DNA of 64,000 bases from Nanobdellota archaeon. Lineage in GTDB: Archaea > Nanobdellota > Nanobdellia > Pacearchaeales > GW2011-AR1. Position 1 is the stretch's first letter; every line of letters starts with the position of its first letter. Made by a program: the position numbers and the translations under genes. Location: NCBI GenBank assembly GCA_018817905.1, contig JAHISS010000087.1, forward strand, positions 1-64,000, given 5' to 3'. The notes beneath the pieces are model-generated. The model worked only from the letters and a program-made list of their open reading frames with translations. It did no database searches and was not told where the DNA came from. Below, piece after piece: positions 14,729 to 22,508 of this stretch.

Positions 14729-14997
14729 CTTTGTCCTCCCGGACCTCTGAAATAAGCATTCGTAAATTGAATTAGTAAAATACTGTAAAGTCTCTCCATT
14801 GCATTAACTAAACCGAGATATGCCTCTTGATTCGGTGGCGATGCCAGGGTTCTTCTCATTTCTCCAAAACGTTGATTAATTCTGTCCCTTGCTGCGAAAA
14901 AACCTTTAATGTTATTTCCTTCTTCGGCATATCTTCTTTGTTCGCTTACATCTTTCAATACTTCTTCTGTGAAAGATGCGATTTTTGCTAAACTCAT
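14725..14997 (-). CDS. Interleaved unknown protein 6 (between S4e and L5)
   Basis: 90 aa, no family recognised. Almost entirely helical (LAKIASFTEEVLKDVSEQRRYAEEG, IKGFFAARDRINQRFGEMRRTL, YLGLVNAMERLYSILLIQFTNAYF) with a Gly-Gly-Gln-Arg end; it would fit a three-helix bundle. Both its start and stop overlap the neighbouring ribosomal genes by 4 nt (ATGA). No signal, TM or metal motif. Confidence 0.75.
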   Translation of the reverse strand: MSLAKIASFTEEVLKDVSEQRRYAEEGNNIKGFFAARDRINQRFGEMRRTLASPPNQEAYLGLVNAMERLYSILLIQFTNAYFRGPGGQR

Positions 14998-15614
14998 AGC
15001 GCCACCACCTGCTGTCTTTCCAAAACAGTTTCTTTATCTTTGAGCTGTATCTTTGCCTTGCTTCCTTCGACAGAAATTATTTTTCCCTTGTTCCCAATAT
15101 ATTTTCCAGCAATTATGAAACAGTTCTTTGTTTTTTCCAAGGGAACGTGTTTTGTTATTTTTCCAGAAAAGTCGAGATAAACTGTGTCCTGCGTGTTTAT
15201 TTTCCTGTCTTCTGAAAGAACGTTGGAACCGTCGTGCAAGTTCAATTGGGTTTTGTTTCCCTTTAATATTTTTTTGTCTATCACTTTGCAGATTCTTTCC
15301 TTGTCTTTTGTTTTTTCAAATGTGAACTTTCCATTTGCCGTGAAAGTCAAAACATAAGATTCTCCTGCTTCGAAAACGTTGAAGAGCCGAATTGAATCTC
15401 TGTAATCTTTAATTTCTTTTCCGTTGAGTTTTAGCAATTTTTGTTTTATCATTTCTCTTACTTCTTTTGCTGTTGTCGCGAGGTTTAACATGTTCCGGAC
15501 AGCTACGACGACGGGAACCGAGTTTTCCAAATCAACTAAAGACCTAGCTATGTATCTGGTTCCTTTTCTTTCTATTGGAATTTTTTTTGTTAGCTTAGCT
15601 CTTGTTTGGTACAT
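14994..15614 (-). CDS. rps4e: Ribosomal protein eS4
   Basis: 206 aa. The S4 RNA-binding segment is at about 37-75 (VRNMLNLATTAKEVREMIKQKLLKLNGKEI), the central eS4 domain follows, and a KOW motif lies near the end (FIIAGKYIGNKGKIISVEGSKAKIQLKD). This is the archaeal/eukaryotic-specific small-subunit protein. The start overlaps the L24 stop by 20 nt, the longest overlap in the operon. Confidence 0.95.
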   Translation of the reverse strand: MYQTRAKLTKKIPIERKGTRYIARSLVDLENSVPVVVAVRNMLNLATTAKEVREMIKQKLLKLNGKEIKDYRDSIRLFNVFEAGESYVLTFTANGKFTFEKTKDKERICKVIDKKILKGNKTQLNLHDGSNVLSEDRKINTQDTVYLDFSGKITKHVPLEKTKNCFIIAGKYIGNKGKIISVEGSKAKIQLKDKETVLERQQVVAL

Positions 15615-16005
15615 TTTTCTTTTCCTTTGATTTGTTTAAAGCAGATATTCTTTTTTTGTCTTCTAAGTTTAAAGTTTGAATCTGCAACGAACTTGGATGG
15701 AACCAGACGCTGACTTTTGTTCCGTCTTTTTTTGTCCGCTGGATGTTTTCCAAAGCAATTCTTGTTCTTTTCAAATCAATTGTGATGACTTTTGCTTTTT
15801 TCTTCTTGAACGAACCGCGCATGACAAGCACTTCATCATTCTTCCTGATTGGAATGCTTTTCTTGCCGTGCTTTTTCCTTAATTCTTTTGAAAGCTGGGC
15901 GCTTAAAAACTTATGCTTTGTGTGAAGCGGCGCGTTAGCTAAGTATTTTCGCTGCTTGCGAGGCTGCTTCGAAGATTTCCATTGGGTTGAGAATTTGTTT
16001 TTCAT
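15595..16005 (-). CDS. rpl24: Ribosomal protein uL24
   Basis: 136 aa. APLHTKHKFLSAQLSKELRKKHGKKSIPIRKNDEVLVMRG contains the archaeal L24 N-terminal part and the KOW start (KNDEVLVMRGSFKKKKAKV). VWFHPSSLQIQTLNLEDKKR is the conserved C-terminal region. L24 initiates large-subunit assembly. The ATG follows the preceding unknown gene through GCATAAAATG. Confidence 0.95.
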   Translation of the reverse strand: MKNKFSTQWKSSKQPRKQRKYLANAPLHTKHKFLSAQLSKELRKKHGKKSIPIRKNDEVLVMRGSFKKKKAKVITIDLKRTRIALENIQRTKKDGTKVSVWFHPSSLQIQTLNLEDKKRISALNKSKEKKNVPNKS

Positions 16006-16006
16006 T

Positions 16007-16306
16007 TTATGCTGCAGTCCCGCTACTTCTAATGAAATGACTAACTACTATAAGTTGGATTTCCAAGGCATTTTGAAGGTGCCCGTTAATTTCCCTTAAA
16101 TGATTAACATTTGAAACATCTATGTTTTCGACAATGGCTAAGTGTTCACCAATTCTCTCATTATAATACCTTGCTCCCACTGTATTACCAGATATTATTG
16201 CAGTCGCTAATTCATCTACGTAGCGCTTAAGAGCTTGGCTGGACCTTTTAGCCACTAAATAATTCCTTCTTTCAGAATCCTGACTTAATCTAATTGTTGT
16301 ATTCAT
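16007..16306 (-). CDS. Interleaved unknown protein 7 (between L14 and L24)
   Basis: 99 aa from ATG at 16306, just after the L14 stop; a longer in-frame opening would lie within L14 and is rejected. No family recognised. Helical throughout: LSQDSERRNYLVAKRSSQALKRYVDELATAII, YNERIGEHLAIVENIDVSNV, and ALEIQLIVVSHFIRSSGTAA. It would fit a helical bundle. The end GCA-TAA-A-ATG runs directly into L24. Confidence 0.75.
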   Translation of the reverse strand: MNTTIRLSQDSERRNYLVAKRSSQALKRYVDELATAIISGNTVGARYYNERIGEHLAIVENIDVSNVNHLREINGHLQNALEIQLIVVSHFIRSSGTAA

Positions 16307-16307
16307 T

Positions 16308-16733
16308 TTACAAAACATACTGAGCAATCTTGGCGACAGATGGCCAACGCTCCTGAACCTCCCTTGCAACTGGACCTTTAATTTGAGTTCCTTTTGGATT
16401 GCCTTTGTCGTCTTTCATTAAGGCTACGGCGTTGTCTTCGAAGCAGACTCTCTCACCTGTTAGTCTCCGGTAAGGTTTCTTTTGGCGGATTACAACTGCA
16501 TCAAACACTTGGCCTTTCATGTCCGGCTTTCCTTTTCTGACAGAGACTTTTACCCAGTCCGATATTTTAGCATACTGCTGTCTTTTCTTTGTTGTTTTTC
16601 CGCCTTTTACTCCTGTGATTCTGACAATTCTCGCGCCGCTGTTGTCTGAAGCAAGAACCTGACTGCCAATGTTTAAACCGCGCGTTGCTCTTGCACTAAT
16701 CGCCTTTCCGAATATTTTTTTTGATTTTGTCAT
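16308..16733 (-). CDS. rpl14: Ribosomal protein uL14
   Basis: 141 aa. GLNIGSQVLASDNSGARIVRITGVKGG and KPDMKGQVFDAVVIRQKKPYRR match the conserved L14 beta-barrel, and CFEDNAVALMKDDKGNPKGTQIKGPVAREV the C-terminal signature. L14 forms an inter-subunit bridge in the large subunit. It follows an interleaved gene whose TAATG-type overlap sets its start. Confidence 0.97.
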   Translation of the reverse strand: MTKSKKIFGKAISARATRGLNIGSQVLASDNSGARIVRITGVKGGKTTKKRQQYAKISDWVKVSVRKGKPDMKGQVFDAVVIRQKKPYRRLTGERVCFEDNAVALMKDDKGNPKGTQIKGPVAREVQERWPSVAKIAQYVL

Positions 16734-17041
16734 TATTCGATTTCCTCCAAAGCTTTCTTAATTAAAGGATAAAGCGGATGACGCCTGTTTGCCCAGTAAT
16801 GATTGTGACTCTTCTGAACAGAAGAGAACGTTCCATTTGGAAAAAGGACAAAACTATAAACCGGAATACAGCCAATAGTGTGGAAATTCTCCGTGTCCAC
16901 TACGATAAGACTCCCGTCTTCCATGCCTGCGTATCGTCCTTCTATCCCTGAAGCCTCTCCGATAACTACATTATCTCCAATCTTAGTGTTTCTCGCATCT
17001 TCTGCTGTTCTTACTAACAATGCGGGTCTTCGTGGACTCAT
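16733..17041 (-). CDS. Interleaved unknown protein 8 (between S17 and L14)
   Basis: 102 aa, no family recognised. VRTAEDARNTKIGDNVVIGEASGIEGRYAGMEDGSLIVVDT (about 10-50) reads as a compact beta-barrel, perhaps KOW/SH3-like with its IGDNVVI and IEGRYAG strands. The rest is aromatic (HNHYWANRRHPLYPLIKKALEEIE). It overlaps S17 by 4 nt at its start and L14 by one base. An RNA-binding barrel is a guess from strand pattern only. Confidence 0.75.
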   Translation of the reverse strand: MSPRRPALLVRTAEDARNTKIGDNVVIGEASGIEGRYAGMEDGSLIVVDTENFHTIGCIPVYSFVLFPNGTFSSVQKSHNHYWANRRHPLYPLIKKALEEIE

Positions 17042-17382
17042 TCTCCCCCTCCCTCTTTTTTCCTAATCTTCTCAACAACAATGAAATGAATCATCTTGCT
17101 CAATGGCCTGCATTCCTGGACTTTGATTAAATCACCAATATGGATTTCATGGGCAAGTTCTTCTGGCAAACGGGCGTGGATTCTTGTTTTCTTTTTGAGA
17201 AAGCGCTCGTATTTTTTAATTTTAACTGTGCGCTCGAATTCTATGGCGACTCGGGTTGGGAATTTCCTTGTGACAACTCCTTGAAAAATCCTGCCGCGGG
17301 TTGAGACTTTAGTTCTGACTAAGTTTTCTGTTTTCTTTTTTGTGGATTTCTCTATCTGTTTTTTCTTTGACGTTTCTGTCAT
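17038..17382 (-). CDS. rps17: Ribosomal protein uS17
   Basis: 114 aa. STRGRIFQGVVTRKFPTRVAIEFERTVKIKKYERFLKKKTRIHARLPEE is the archaeal S17 core (cf. the conserved RIHA segment), and HIGDLIKVQECRPLSKMIHFIVVE the OB-fold end. S17 is a primary 16S rRNA binder. An N-terminal basic extension of about 25 aa precedes it. The gene for RNase P protein Rnp1/Pop4, which usually sits between aIF1 and S17 in archaea, is absent here. Confidence 0.95.
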   Translation of the reverse strand: MTETSKKKQIEKSTKKKTENLVRTKVSTRGRIFQGVVTRKFPTRVAIEFERTVKIKKYERFLKKKTRIHARLPEELAHEIHIGDLIKVQECRPLSKMIHFIVVEKIRKKEGGGE

Positions 17383-17408
17383 TTTCTCTTTGCTTTGCGA
17401 TGTGCGAG

Positions 17409-17705
17409 TTAATCGCTGATGGACTCTTCGGGAAAGCCTAGCTTCACAAGAATCGGCCGGAGCTTTTTCTTGTGGTCGCCTTGCAGTTCGATGACGCCGT
17501 TTTTAGACGTGCCGCCGCATGCCAGTTCTTCTTTCAGGCGTTTTCCTGTTGCCTTGATGTCCACGTGTTTGTCAAACCCCTCGACAAGTGTTATTTTTTT
17601 TCCGTATCTCCTTGTCTCGGTGCGCACTTTTATGTGCTGTTCGCTTTTAGCGATTTCTTCAAACACATCGGTTTCTGTTGGTAAACCGAATTCGTTTGAA
17701 TCCAT
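17409..17705 (-). CDS. Translation initiation factor aIF1 (SUI1)
   Basis: 98 aa. HIKVRTETRRYGKKITLVEGFDKHVDIKATGKRLKEELACGGTSKNGVIELQGDHKKK is the SUI1 fold with its CGGT and IELQGDH motifs. aIF1 acts on the small subunit in start-codon selection. Its place after L29 is standard in archaea. It overlaps L29 by one base and leaves a 26-nt gap before S17, one of the wider gaps in the operon. Confidence 0.95.
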   Translation of the reverse strand: MDSNEFGLPTETDVFEEIAKSEQHIKVRTETRRYGKKITLVEGFDKHVDIKATGKRLKEELACGGTSKNGVIELQGDHKKKLRPILVKLGFPEESISD

Positions 17706-17926
17706 TATTTCTTTTTCAACCCATCCTCTTTCAAGGATTTGTTGAATTTTTCTGATTTCATGAATGTATTTAATCGTGAAATTGCCCTTTTAATCTCTTT
17801 GGTTTTAGCATTTGTCTTGTTTGCAGCGACATTTGCTCTGACCAGTTCCATTTTCAAATCTTTTAACTTGCTATCTCTCTCCCTTGCTGTCATCTTTGCT
17901 ATTTCTTTTGATTTTAGGATTGCCAT
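17705..17926 (-). CDS. rpl29: Ribosomal protein uL29
   Basis: 73 aa. MAILKSKEIAKMTARERDSKLKDLKMELVRANVAANK is the two-helix L29 core (TxxEL...KLxxLRxEL), ending with basic KKK. L29 lies at the tunnel exit. The start is preceded by TAG-CATAAA-ATG from the upstream interleaved gene, so a 6-nt spacer replaces the usual 1-nt junction. Confidence 0.94.
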   Translation of the reverse strand: MAILKSKEIAKMTARERDSKLKDLKMELVRANVAANKTNAKTKEIKRAISRLNTFMKSEKFNKSLKEDGLKKK

Positions 17927-17932
17927 TTTATG

Positions 17933-18238
17933 CTATTGAACCTCCCCAGGTATATTACTTCTCCTTCTTAGTTCAGTTAATTCTTGTTCTAACTCTCCTA
18001 ATGAAGACATCAATTCTACTCTCATTTGACTGGGCGCTTTTTGTGATAAATGATCTGTGGGAATGCAGGGAAGTTCTTGGCTAATGAATTGATACACCTC
18101 TACATCCAAACTTGCCAATTGGTCAAGGAGTCCTGAATATCCTGGCAAGCCAACAGTTTGAACACCTTGCACTCTCTTTGTAAGACTCTGGGTTTGTTTA
18201 TAGAGTTCTTCGTATACTTCTCGGCCTTGTGCAATCAT
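17933..18238 (-). CDS. Interleaved unknown protein 9 (between S3 and L29)
   Basis: 101 aa, no family recognised. Helical, with probable coiled-coil segments at both ends (YEELYKQTQSLTKRVQGVQ and RVELMSSLGELEQELTELRRR) and a Gly/Leu-rich middle (VGLPGYSGLLDQLASLDVEV). The start overlaps the S3 stop as ATGA. No signal, TM or metal site. Confidence 0.75.
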   Translation of the reverse strand: MIAQGREVYEELYKQTQSLTKRVQGVQTVGLPGYSGLLDQLASLDVEVYQFISQELPCIPTDHLSQKAPSQMRVELMSSLGELEQELTELRRRSNIPGEVQ

Positions 18239-18957
18239 TCTTTTTCCTCCTCAACTTTCTTAGGCGCTTTCTTTTTGACTGTCTTCTTATCTGTCTTTTT
18301 CTTAACTTCGGTTTCTTCTTGCTGGTTCATTTCTTCTAAAGTAACCTTTATTTTTTGTCTGAGAGCTTCATCAATTTTTATTTGGTCGTGAAGTTCTGCT
18401 TCTGGTCTGAGAATAGCGACTTTGACACCGACAACTCCGGCGATTGTTGTTGCCTGGCTTTGGGCCCTGTTGACTACTTTTGCGGTATCGCCGGTTTTTT
18501 TCAAATAACCCTGGGTGAATCTCCAGGTTCTGGCTCTGTCGCTTGGCAGTTTTCCTGACAAAACAATTTCTGTTCCTAAAGCTCCTGCTTTCATTATCTG
18601 TTGTAATGTTCTGTAAGCGATAACTTTGAATTTTAATGAGCCTCTTCTTTCAAGTAACAAAGCGATGTCATCTGCAACTAATTGCGCGTCAAGCACTGGC
18701 TGCGTAATTTCTACAATTTCAATGTGCGGATTGTCGAGGTTGAATCTTTTTTTAAGTATTCTTGTCAGCTCGTCTATTTTTTCGCCTTTCCTTCCAATTA
18801 CTAATCCTGGACGCGAAGTGAAAACTTTTATTTTTTCTCCTACTGGCGTATACTCAATGCTGACGTCGCTGATTTTTCCCTTCCCCAAACTATTTTTGAT
18901 GTAATCTCTTACTCTGAACTCATCTTTCTTAAACGCGACAAATCTTTTTTCTTCCAT
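18235..18957 (-). CDS. rps3: Ribosomal protein uS3
   Basis: 240 aa. The KH domain is at about 25-85 (VIGRKGEKIDELTRILKKRFN). The S3 C-domain follows (GALGTEIVLSGKLPSDRARTWRFTQGYLKKTGD...QATTIAGVVGVKVAI). An acidic/lysine-rich tail of about 35 aa closes the protein. S3 lines the mRNA entry tunnel of the small subunit. The start is joined to interleaved gene 10 by GCATAAAATG. Confidence 0.96.
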   Translation of the reverse strand: MEEKRFVAFKKDEFRVRDYIKNSLGKGKISDVSIEYTPVGEKIKVFTSRPGLVIGRKGEKIDELTRILKKRFNLDNPHIEIVEITQPVLDAQLVADDIALLLERRGSLKFKVIAYRTLQQIMKAGALGTEIVLSGKLPSDRARTWRFTQGYLKKTGDTAKVVNRAQSQATTIAGVVGVKVAILRPEAELHDQIKIDEALRQKIKVTLEEMNQQEETEVKKKTDKKTVKKKAPKKVEEEKE

Positions 18958-18958
18958 T

Positions 18959-19399
18959 TTATGCGAAAACCTCCCTTAGCACTCTTAAAGCGTTATCTCT
19001 TTTTTTCCAATCTGGGTTCGTTACTCTGAGATAAGACCTGCCGTGACCTTCATCAGTAAAATGTTCTACGGTGCAATCTCTCACATGATAAATAAGGGAG
19101 GTTGAATCATGATATGCGCTATGATCTGGACTTGTAATGGGGGCACTAAAGTCTGTATCGCCAAAGCAGAGTATAATCGGATTATCAATTCTGCGTTGAG
19201 GACTGGCTAATTTGGCTAATGCATTTCCTAAGTTTGCATTAGCACTTGTCACAAATTCTAACATTTCATGCATTTCAGGAAAATCCCCCGCATCAAAGAT
19301 ATATAAATCAAACTCGTCGTCTCTGGCTGAACCGATTTTCCATTCAAACCCCCCAATACGATTTTGTCCAATTAACTTTTGTTGTGTTGCTTTTGCCAT
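18959..19399 (-). CDS. Interleaved unknown protein 10 (between L22 and S3)
   Basis: 146 aa, the longest of the interleaved set; no family recognised. Alpha/beta character: GGFEWKIGSARDDEFDLYIFDAGDF, a helix (MHEMLEFVTSANANLGNALAKLAS), NPIILCFGDTDFSAPIT, and a His-rich segment (SAYHDSTSLIYHVRDCTVEHFTDEGHGRSYL). The His/Asp/Glu content could support a metal or enzyme site, but no known motif is evident. It starts with TAATG overlapping the L22 stop and ends GCATAAAATG into S3. Confidence 0.75.
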   Translation of the reverse strand: MAKATQQKLIGQNRIGGFEWKIGSARDDEFDLYIFDAGDFPEMHEMLEFVTSANANLGNALAKLASPQRRIDNPIILCFGDTDFSAPITSPDHSAYHDSTSLIYHVRDCTVEHFTDEGHGRSYLRVTNPDWKKRDNALRVLREVFA

Positions 19400-20013
19400 T
19401 ATTCCTTTCCTCCTTGTTTCTTAGGAAATTCCTTTGCTTTTAGAATAATGTTTGTCCTCTTTGATAATGTGCCGCCGCGACGCATTTGTCTTCGCGCCCA
19501 AGAAGCAGAGGCGATGGAAATTCGCGTGGTTTCAAGTTCAAGTCCGTTTGTTATCGCGTTGCCTTTCAAAGCTTTCAAAAGATTAATAAAATATCCTGAT
19601 GCTTTAATCGGGTATCTGCCTCGCTCCATGCTCCCTTTTCTGTGCGGCGTTTCTCCCCTGAACGGAACTGCCTGCTTAAACTTGGAAACTTTCTCAACGT
19701 CAGAAATTGCCTGGTCTATTTTTTTGTTTTTGATAAATCTGCAAAGATACACTGAATGTTTTTTCGAAATCGGCAATCCTGCGCCTCTGGCAATTGCTTC
19801 TTCTTTCTTAACTTTAGGAATTTCTTTCTTTTTTTCTTCCTTCTTCTCTGACTTTTCTTCAACTTTATCTTCCAATTTTTCTTCAGCTGTTTCTTTTTTT
19901 TCTTGCCTCATCTTTTCTTCTATTTCTTTGGTTTTTTCTTTGTCGACTGGCAACGGCTTTGCTTCTATCTTTTTCTTTTTTTCTTCTGCTGGTTGTTTAT
20001 TTTCTTCTTTCAT
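19399..20013 (-). CDS. rpl22: Ribosomal protein uL22 with a 70-residue charged extension
   Basis: 204 aa. The L22 core begins near residue 72 (AIARGAGLPISKKHSVYLCRFIKNKKIDQA) and includes VPFRGETPHRKGSMERGRYPIKASGYFINLLKALKGNA, ending in ISIASASWARRQMRRGGTLSKRTNIIL. L22 lines the nascent peptide tunnel. The first 70 residues are nearly all Lys and Glu, probably disordered or a long charged helix, and resemble the extension of uS5. Confidence 0.96.
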   Translation of the reverse strand: MKEENKQPAEEKKKKIEAKPLPVDKEKTKEIEEKMRQEKKETAEEKLEDKVEEKSEKKEEKKKEIPKVKKEEAIARGAGLPISKKHSVYLCRFIKNKKIDQAISDVEKVSKFKQAVPFRGETPHRKGSMERGRYPIKASGYFINLLKALKGNAITNGLELETTRISIASASWARRQMRRGGTLSKRTNIILKAKEFPKKQGGKE

Positions 20014-20014
20014 T

Positions 20015-20431
20015 TTATTTCTTCATTGCTCTCGATGATTTAGTTGCTCCGATTCCTGCGCTGCCGTGGTTTACTCTTGTTCGCGTTGGTGCGAATTCTC
20101 CCAACCGGTGTCCAATCATTTCAAAAGTTATTAGAACTTCTTGGAAATTTTTTCCGTTGTGAACGCCGATTGTCAAACCAACAAGTTTGGGAACTATGAC
20201 TATGTCTCTTAGATGTGTCCTGATTTTTTTGCCTTTTGCAACTTTTCTATCGCATCTTTTTATGAATTTTTCAATTGAATCAAAAGTTCTTAAGACAGTT
20301 CTCCTGCTGCGTGAAGGAAGGAACTTGGCTATCTCTCTTGCATCTAGGGTTTTTAATTCTTCTATGGGCCTGCCTCTGTAAATTTGTTCTCTTCGCTTTA
20401 CTTTTTCTTTTTCTTTCTTTTTGTGTGCCAT
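20015..20431 (-). CDS. rps19: Ribosomal protein uS19
   Basis: 138 aa from ATG at 20431, which gives the operon's TAA-A-ATG junction with L2; the longer opening inside L2 is rejected. MAHKKKEKEKVKRREQIYRGRPIEELKTLD leads into RSRRTVLRTFDSIEKFIKRC, then IRTHLRDIVIVPKLVGLTIGVHNGKNFQEVLITFEMIGHRLGEF, the S19 signature. S19 sits in the small-subunit head. Confidence 0.96.
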   Translation of the reverse strand: MAHKKKEKEKVKRREQIYRGRPIEELKTLDAREIAKFLPSRSRRTVLRTFDSIEKFIKRCDRKVAKGKKIRTHLRDIVIVPKLVGLTIGVHNGKNFQEVLITFEMIGHRLGEFAPTRTRVNHGSAGIGATKSSRAMKK

Positions 20432-20432
20432 T

Positions 20433-21134
20433 TTATTTCCTACAACCTGTTCTTCTTGGACGAACATGCCCAACTTTTCTTCCTGGGGGAGCGTTACGTT
20501 TTGCTATCTTTTGTTTGACTCTCTTGCCTCGGCCAGAACCAAACGGGTGGTCTACTGCGTTAGCTTTTACTGCGGAAGTTCTCGGCCATAATTTTGATTT
20601 TGCTTTCATCTTGTAATACTTTTTCCCAGCTGTGACAAAAGGCTTTGCGACGCGGCCGTCACCGGCAATTCTTCCGATTGTTGCGCGACAGTTCTCGTTG
20701 AGGGTTACAACTTTCTTATTGGGCATGGTGACTGTTACTTCTGTGTTTTCTAATTTTTTTGAGAGTATTGCTGACGAGCCAGCTGTTCGCATCATTTTTC
20801 CTCCGTCTCCAGGATTTTTCTCTATGTTAAAAATATGAGTTCCTGGAGGTATTTTGTTTAATGGTAAAATGTTTCCTTCTCCGGGACTGGTGTTAATGGA
20901 AATTTTTTGCCCGACAAATGCGCCGTTGAACGCAGCGTTGTAGAAAGTTTTGTTCTTGATTTGGACTTTCATCAATGGAGCAGAATGTGCGGCAGAATGG
21001 ATGATTGCGATAATCTCTGCCTCGCCTTGTGCTTCGACTGGAGGATAAGCAATCTTTTTGTTGAACGCTTTCTTTCTGACTCTGTAAGTTAAACTTCCCT
21101 TGCCCCGCGCTTGTTGAATTATTCGTTTTCCCAT
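20433..21134 (-). CDS. rpl2: Ribosomal protein uL2
   Basis: 233 aa. MGKRIIQQARGKGSLTYRVRKKAF at the start, APLMKVQIKNKTFYNAAFNGAFVGQKI in the OB-like domain, LPLNKIPPGTHIFNIEKNPGDGGKMMRTAGSSA, and the C-terminal VDHPFGSGRGKRVKQK region near the peptidyl transferase centre. L2 is essential for subunit association and peptidyl transfer. It is joined to interleaved gene 11 by TAAAATG. Confidence 0.97.
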   Translation of the reverse strand: MGKRIIQQARGKGSLTYRVRKKAFNKKIAYPPVEAQGEAEIIAIIHSAAHSAPLMKVQIKNKTFYNAAFNGAFVGQKISINTSPGEGNILPLNKIPPGTHIFNIEKNPGDGGKMMRTAGSSAILSKKLENTEVTVTMPNKKVVTLNENCRATIGRIAGDGRVAKPFVTAGKKYYKMKAKSKLWPRTSAVKANAVDHPFGSGRGKRVKQKIAKRNAPPGRKVGHVRPRRTGCRK

Positions 21135-21135
21135 T

Positions 21136-21483
21136 TTATTCTCTTCTTCTAAGATTTACTTCTACCATGTCATCAAACAACTCCTTGTATCTTACATCAC
21201 TTTGGTCTAAGGTGATATATCTACCACCAAGAGTTGTAACTATTCCATTCTTCCCAAATCTAAGCCCATTTTCAGACACGATAAATAAATAAATGGAATC
21301 TCTTGTGCGTGGGAAAGCAAACGAGAAGTCTCCTTCTTCTGAACCTCGATATTGGGCTAGTGTTCCCCCAGCAGACAAGCCATAGCCGTCTATTCTTACT
21401 ACTTTTTTAACCGCCCGATGCAGCTCATCTAAACTATTTACTTGTGTCTCTATATCTTCTATATCCCTTGCTTCTTGTGCCAT
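21136..21483 (-). CDS. Interleaved unknown protein 11 (between L23 and L2)
   Basis: 115 aa, no family recognised. An N-terminal acidic helix (DIEDIETQVNSLDELHRAVKKVVR) precedes a beta-rich domain: GYGLSAGGTLAQYRG, FSFAFPRTRDSIYLFIVSENGLRFGKNGIVTTLGGRYITL. The start overlaps the L23 stop (TAATG) and the end joins L2 by TAAAATG. It splits L23 from L2, neighbours in nearly all archaea. Confidence 0.75.
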   Translation of the reverse strand: MAQEARDIEDIETQVNSLDELHRAVKKVVRIDGYGLSAGGTLAQYRGSEEGDFSFAFPRTRDSIYLFIVSENGLRFGKNGIVTTLGGRYITLDQSDVRYKELFDDMVEVNLRRRE

Positions 21484-21725
21484 TATATCATCCCCAGCTT
21501 TGTCGCGACGTCGATGGCTGGGTTCTCCTTTGCAAATTTTACATAAGCATATTTTTTGTTATTGCGAAGCAAGGTCCTGACTTTTTCAACTTTCACTTTG
21601 AATGTTTCTTCTACTTCTTTCTTGATTTCTTCTTTTGAGAATTTTCTCCCAACCTGGAACAAGAGAGTGTTGTCTATGTCCACCATTTTTACTGCTTTTT
21701 CTGAAGTTATTGGTTTGAGTATCAT
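21483..21725 (-). CDS. rpl23: Ribosomal protein uL23
   Basis: 80 aa. ILKPITSEKAVKMVDIDNTLLFQVGRKFSKEEIKKEVEETFKVKVEKVRTLL is the L23 fold and KKYAYVKFAKENPAIDVATKLGMI its archaeal C-terminus. L23 surrounds the tunnel exit and is a docking site for SRP and chaperones. It overlaps L4 by 4 nt. Confidence 0.96.
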   Translation of the reverse strand: MILKPITSEKAVKMVDIDNTLLFQVGRKFSKEEIKKEVEETFKVKVEKVRTLLRNNKKYAYVKFAKENPAIDVATKLGMI

Positions 21726-22504
21726 GATGTTTCTTCCTTCTTTTCATTCCCAAGTTCTTTAATTGCTTTGTGAGTGTAAATTGTCAATCTTCCCAACGGA
21801 TACAAATCAGCAATGGAAATATCGCCAACTGTCTTCACTTCAACGCCAGAAAACTTCACGTTTTCTTTTTCTGAGATTATCAAAAGTGCGCCTGCGCTGG
21901 ATTTGTATTTCCTTCCGCGAAGTTTTCCTTTGCCGGCTCTAACTGCTTTTTTCTTAAATGCGAGAGCAAAACTTTTCCCAAGAATATTTTTCATGGCTTG
22001 TGCAAGTTCTTTTGTTTTTTTTGGCAGCGACTCTATGACAAAAGGAATGTTTTCAATTTTTTCAAGAGAAAAATATCTTTTCAGGACAAAGTCTTTTTGC
22101 GCAGTCGCGGCAATCGCAGAGTTCATCGCTAACTGGATTTCTTTTTTGTTAATTTTCTTTTCCTTGCCAATTCCTTTTGGGGGATGTGCTCTTCGGCCGC
22201 CTCTTGAACCTGGGATGTTTGCGCCAACCCAAATAAACTGAGTTCCCCGTCTCGACATTGTTTTTCTTGGAACGCGAGAGATTCCTCGACCGTAGTGTCC
22301 TTTCCAGTCATGTCTTTTGTGAGATATTGTTCCTGAAGCTGACTGACGAAGCCCTGCCCGGGGATTTGAAGAATACGGCTGGATGAATTTGTCTGCTTCG
22401 AAATATTTTTGGACGATGTCTTTTCTCACGCGGATTTCAAATATCTTGGGTAATTCTATTTGGGATTTTTTCTTTCCGTCGCTTGAATAAAGTGTTGTTT
22501 TCAT
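21722..22504 (-). CDS. rpl4: Ribosomal protein uL4
   Basis: 260 aa from ATG at 22504; the longer opening to 22612 would overlap the upstream unknown gene and adds non-L4 residues. IELPKIFEIRVRKDIVQKYFEADKFIQPYSSNPRAG, the extended tunnel loop (RGISRVPRKTMSRRGTQFIWVGANIPGSRGGRRAHPPK) and KKKAVRAGKGKLRGRKYKSSAGALLII are archaeal L4 features. L4 lines the peptide exit tunnel. Confidence 0.96.
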   Translation of the reverse strand: MKTTLYSSDGKKKSQIELPKIFEIRVRKDIVQKYFEADKFIQPYSSNPRAGLRQSASGTISHKRHDWKGHYGRGISRVPRKTMSRRGTQFIWVGANIPGSRGGRRAHPPKGIGKEKKINKKEIQLAMNSAIAATAQKDFVLKRYFSLEKIENIPFVIESLPKKTKELAQAMKNILGKSFALAFKKKAVRAGKGKLRGRKYKSSAGALLIISEKENVKFSGVEVKTVGDISIADLYPLGRLTIYTHKAIKELGNEKKEETS

Positions 22505-22508
22505 TTTG

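Noticed and set aside
19379..20038. A 219-codon plus-strand frame
   Set aside because: It is antisense to uL22, whose protein is certain. The long frame arises from the Lys/Glu-rich codons of the extension read backwards, giving a Ser/Phe/Leu-rich product.
20431..20473. A longer uS19 starting inside L2
   Set aside because: The ATG at 20431 gives the operon's usual TAA-A-ATG junction and the normal S19 N-terminus; the extra 14 residues are unlike S19.
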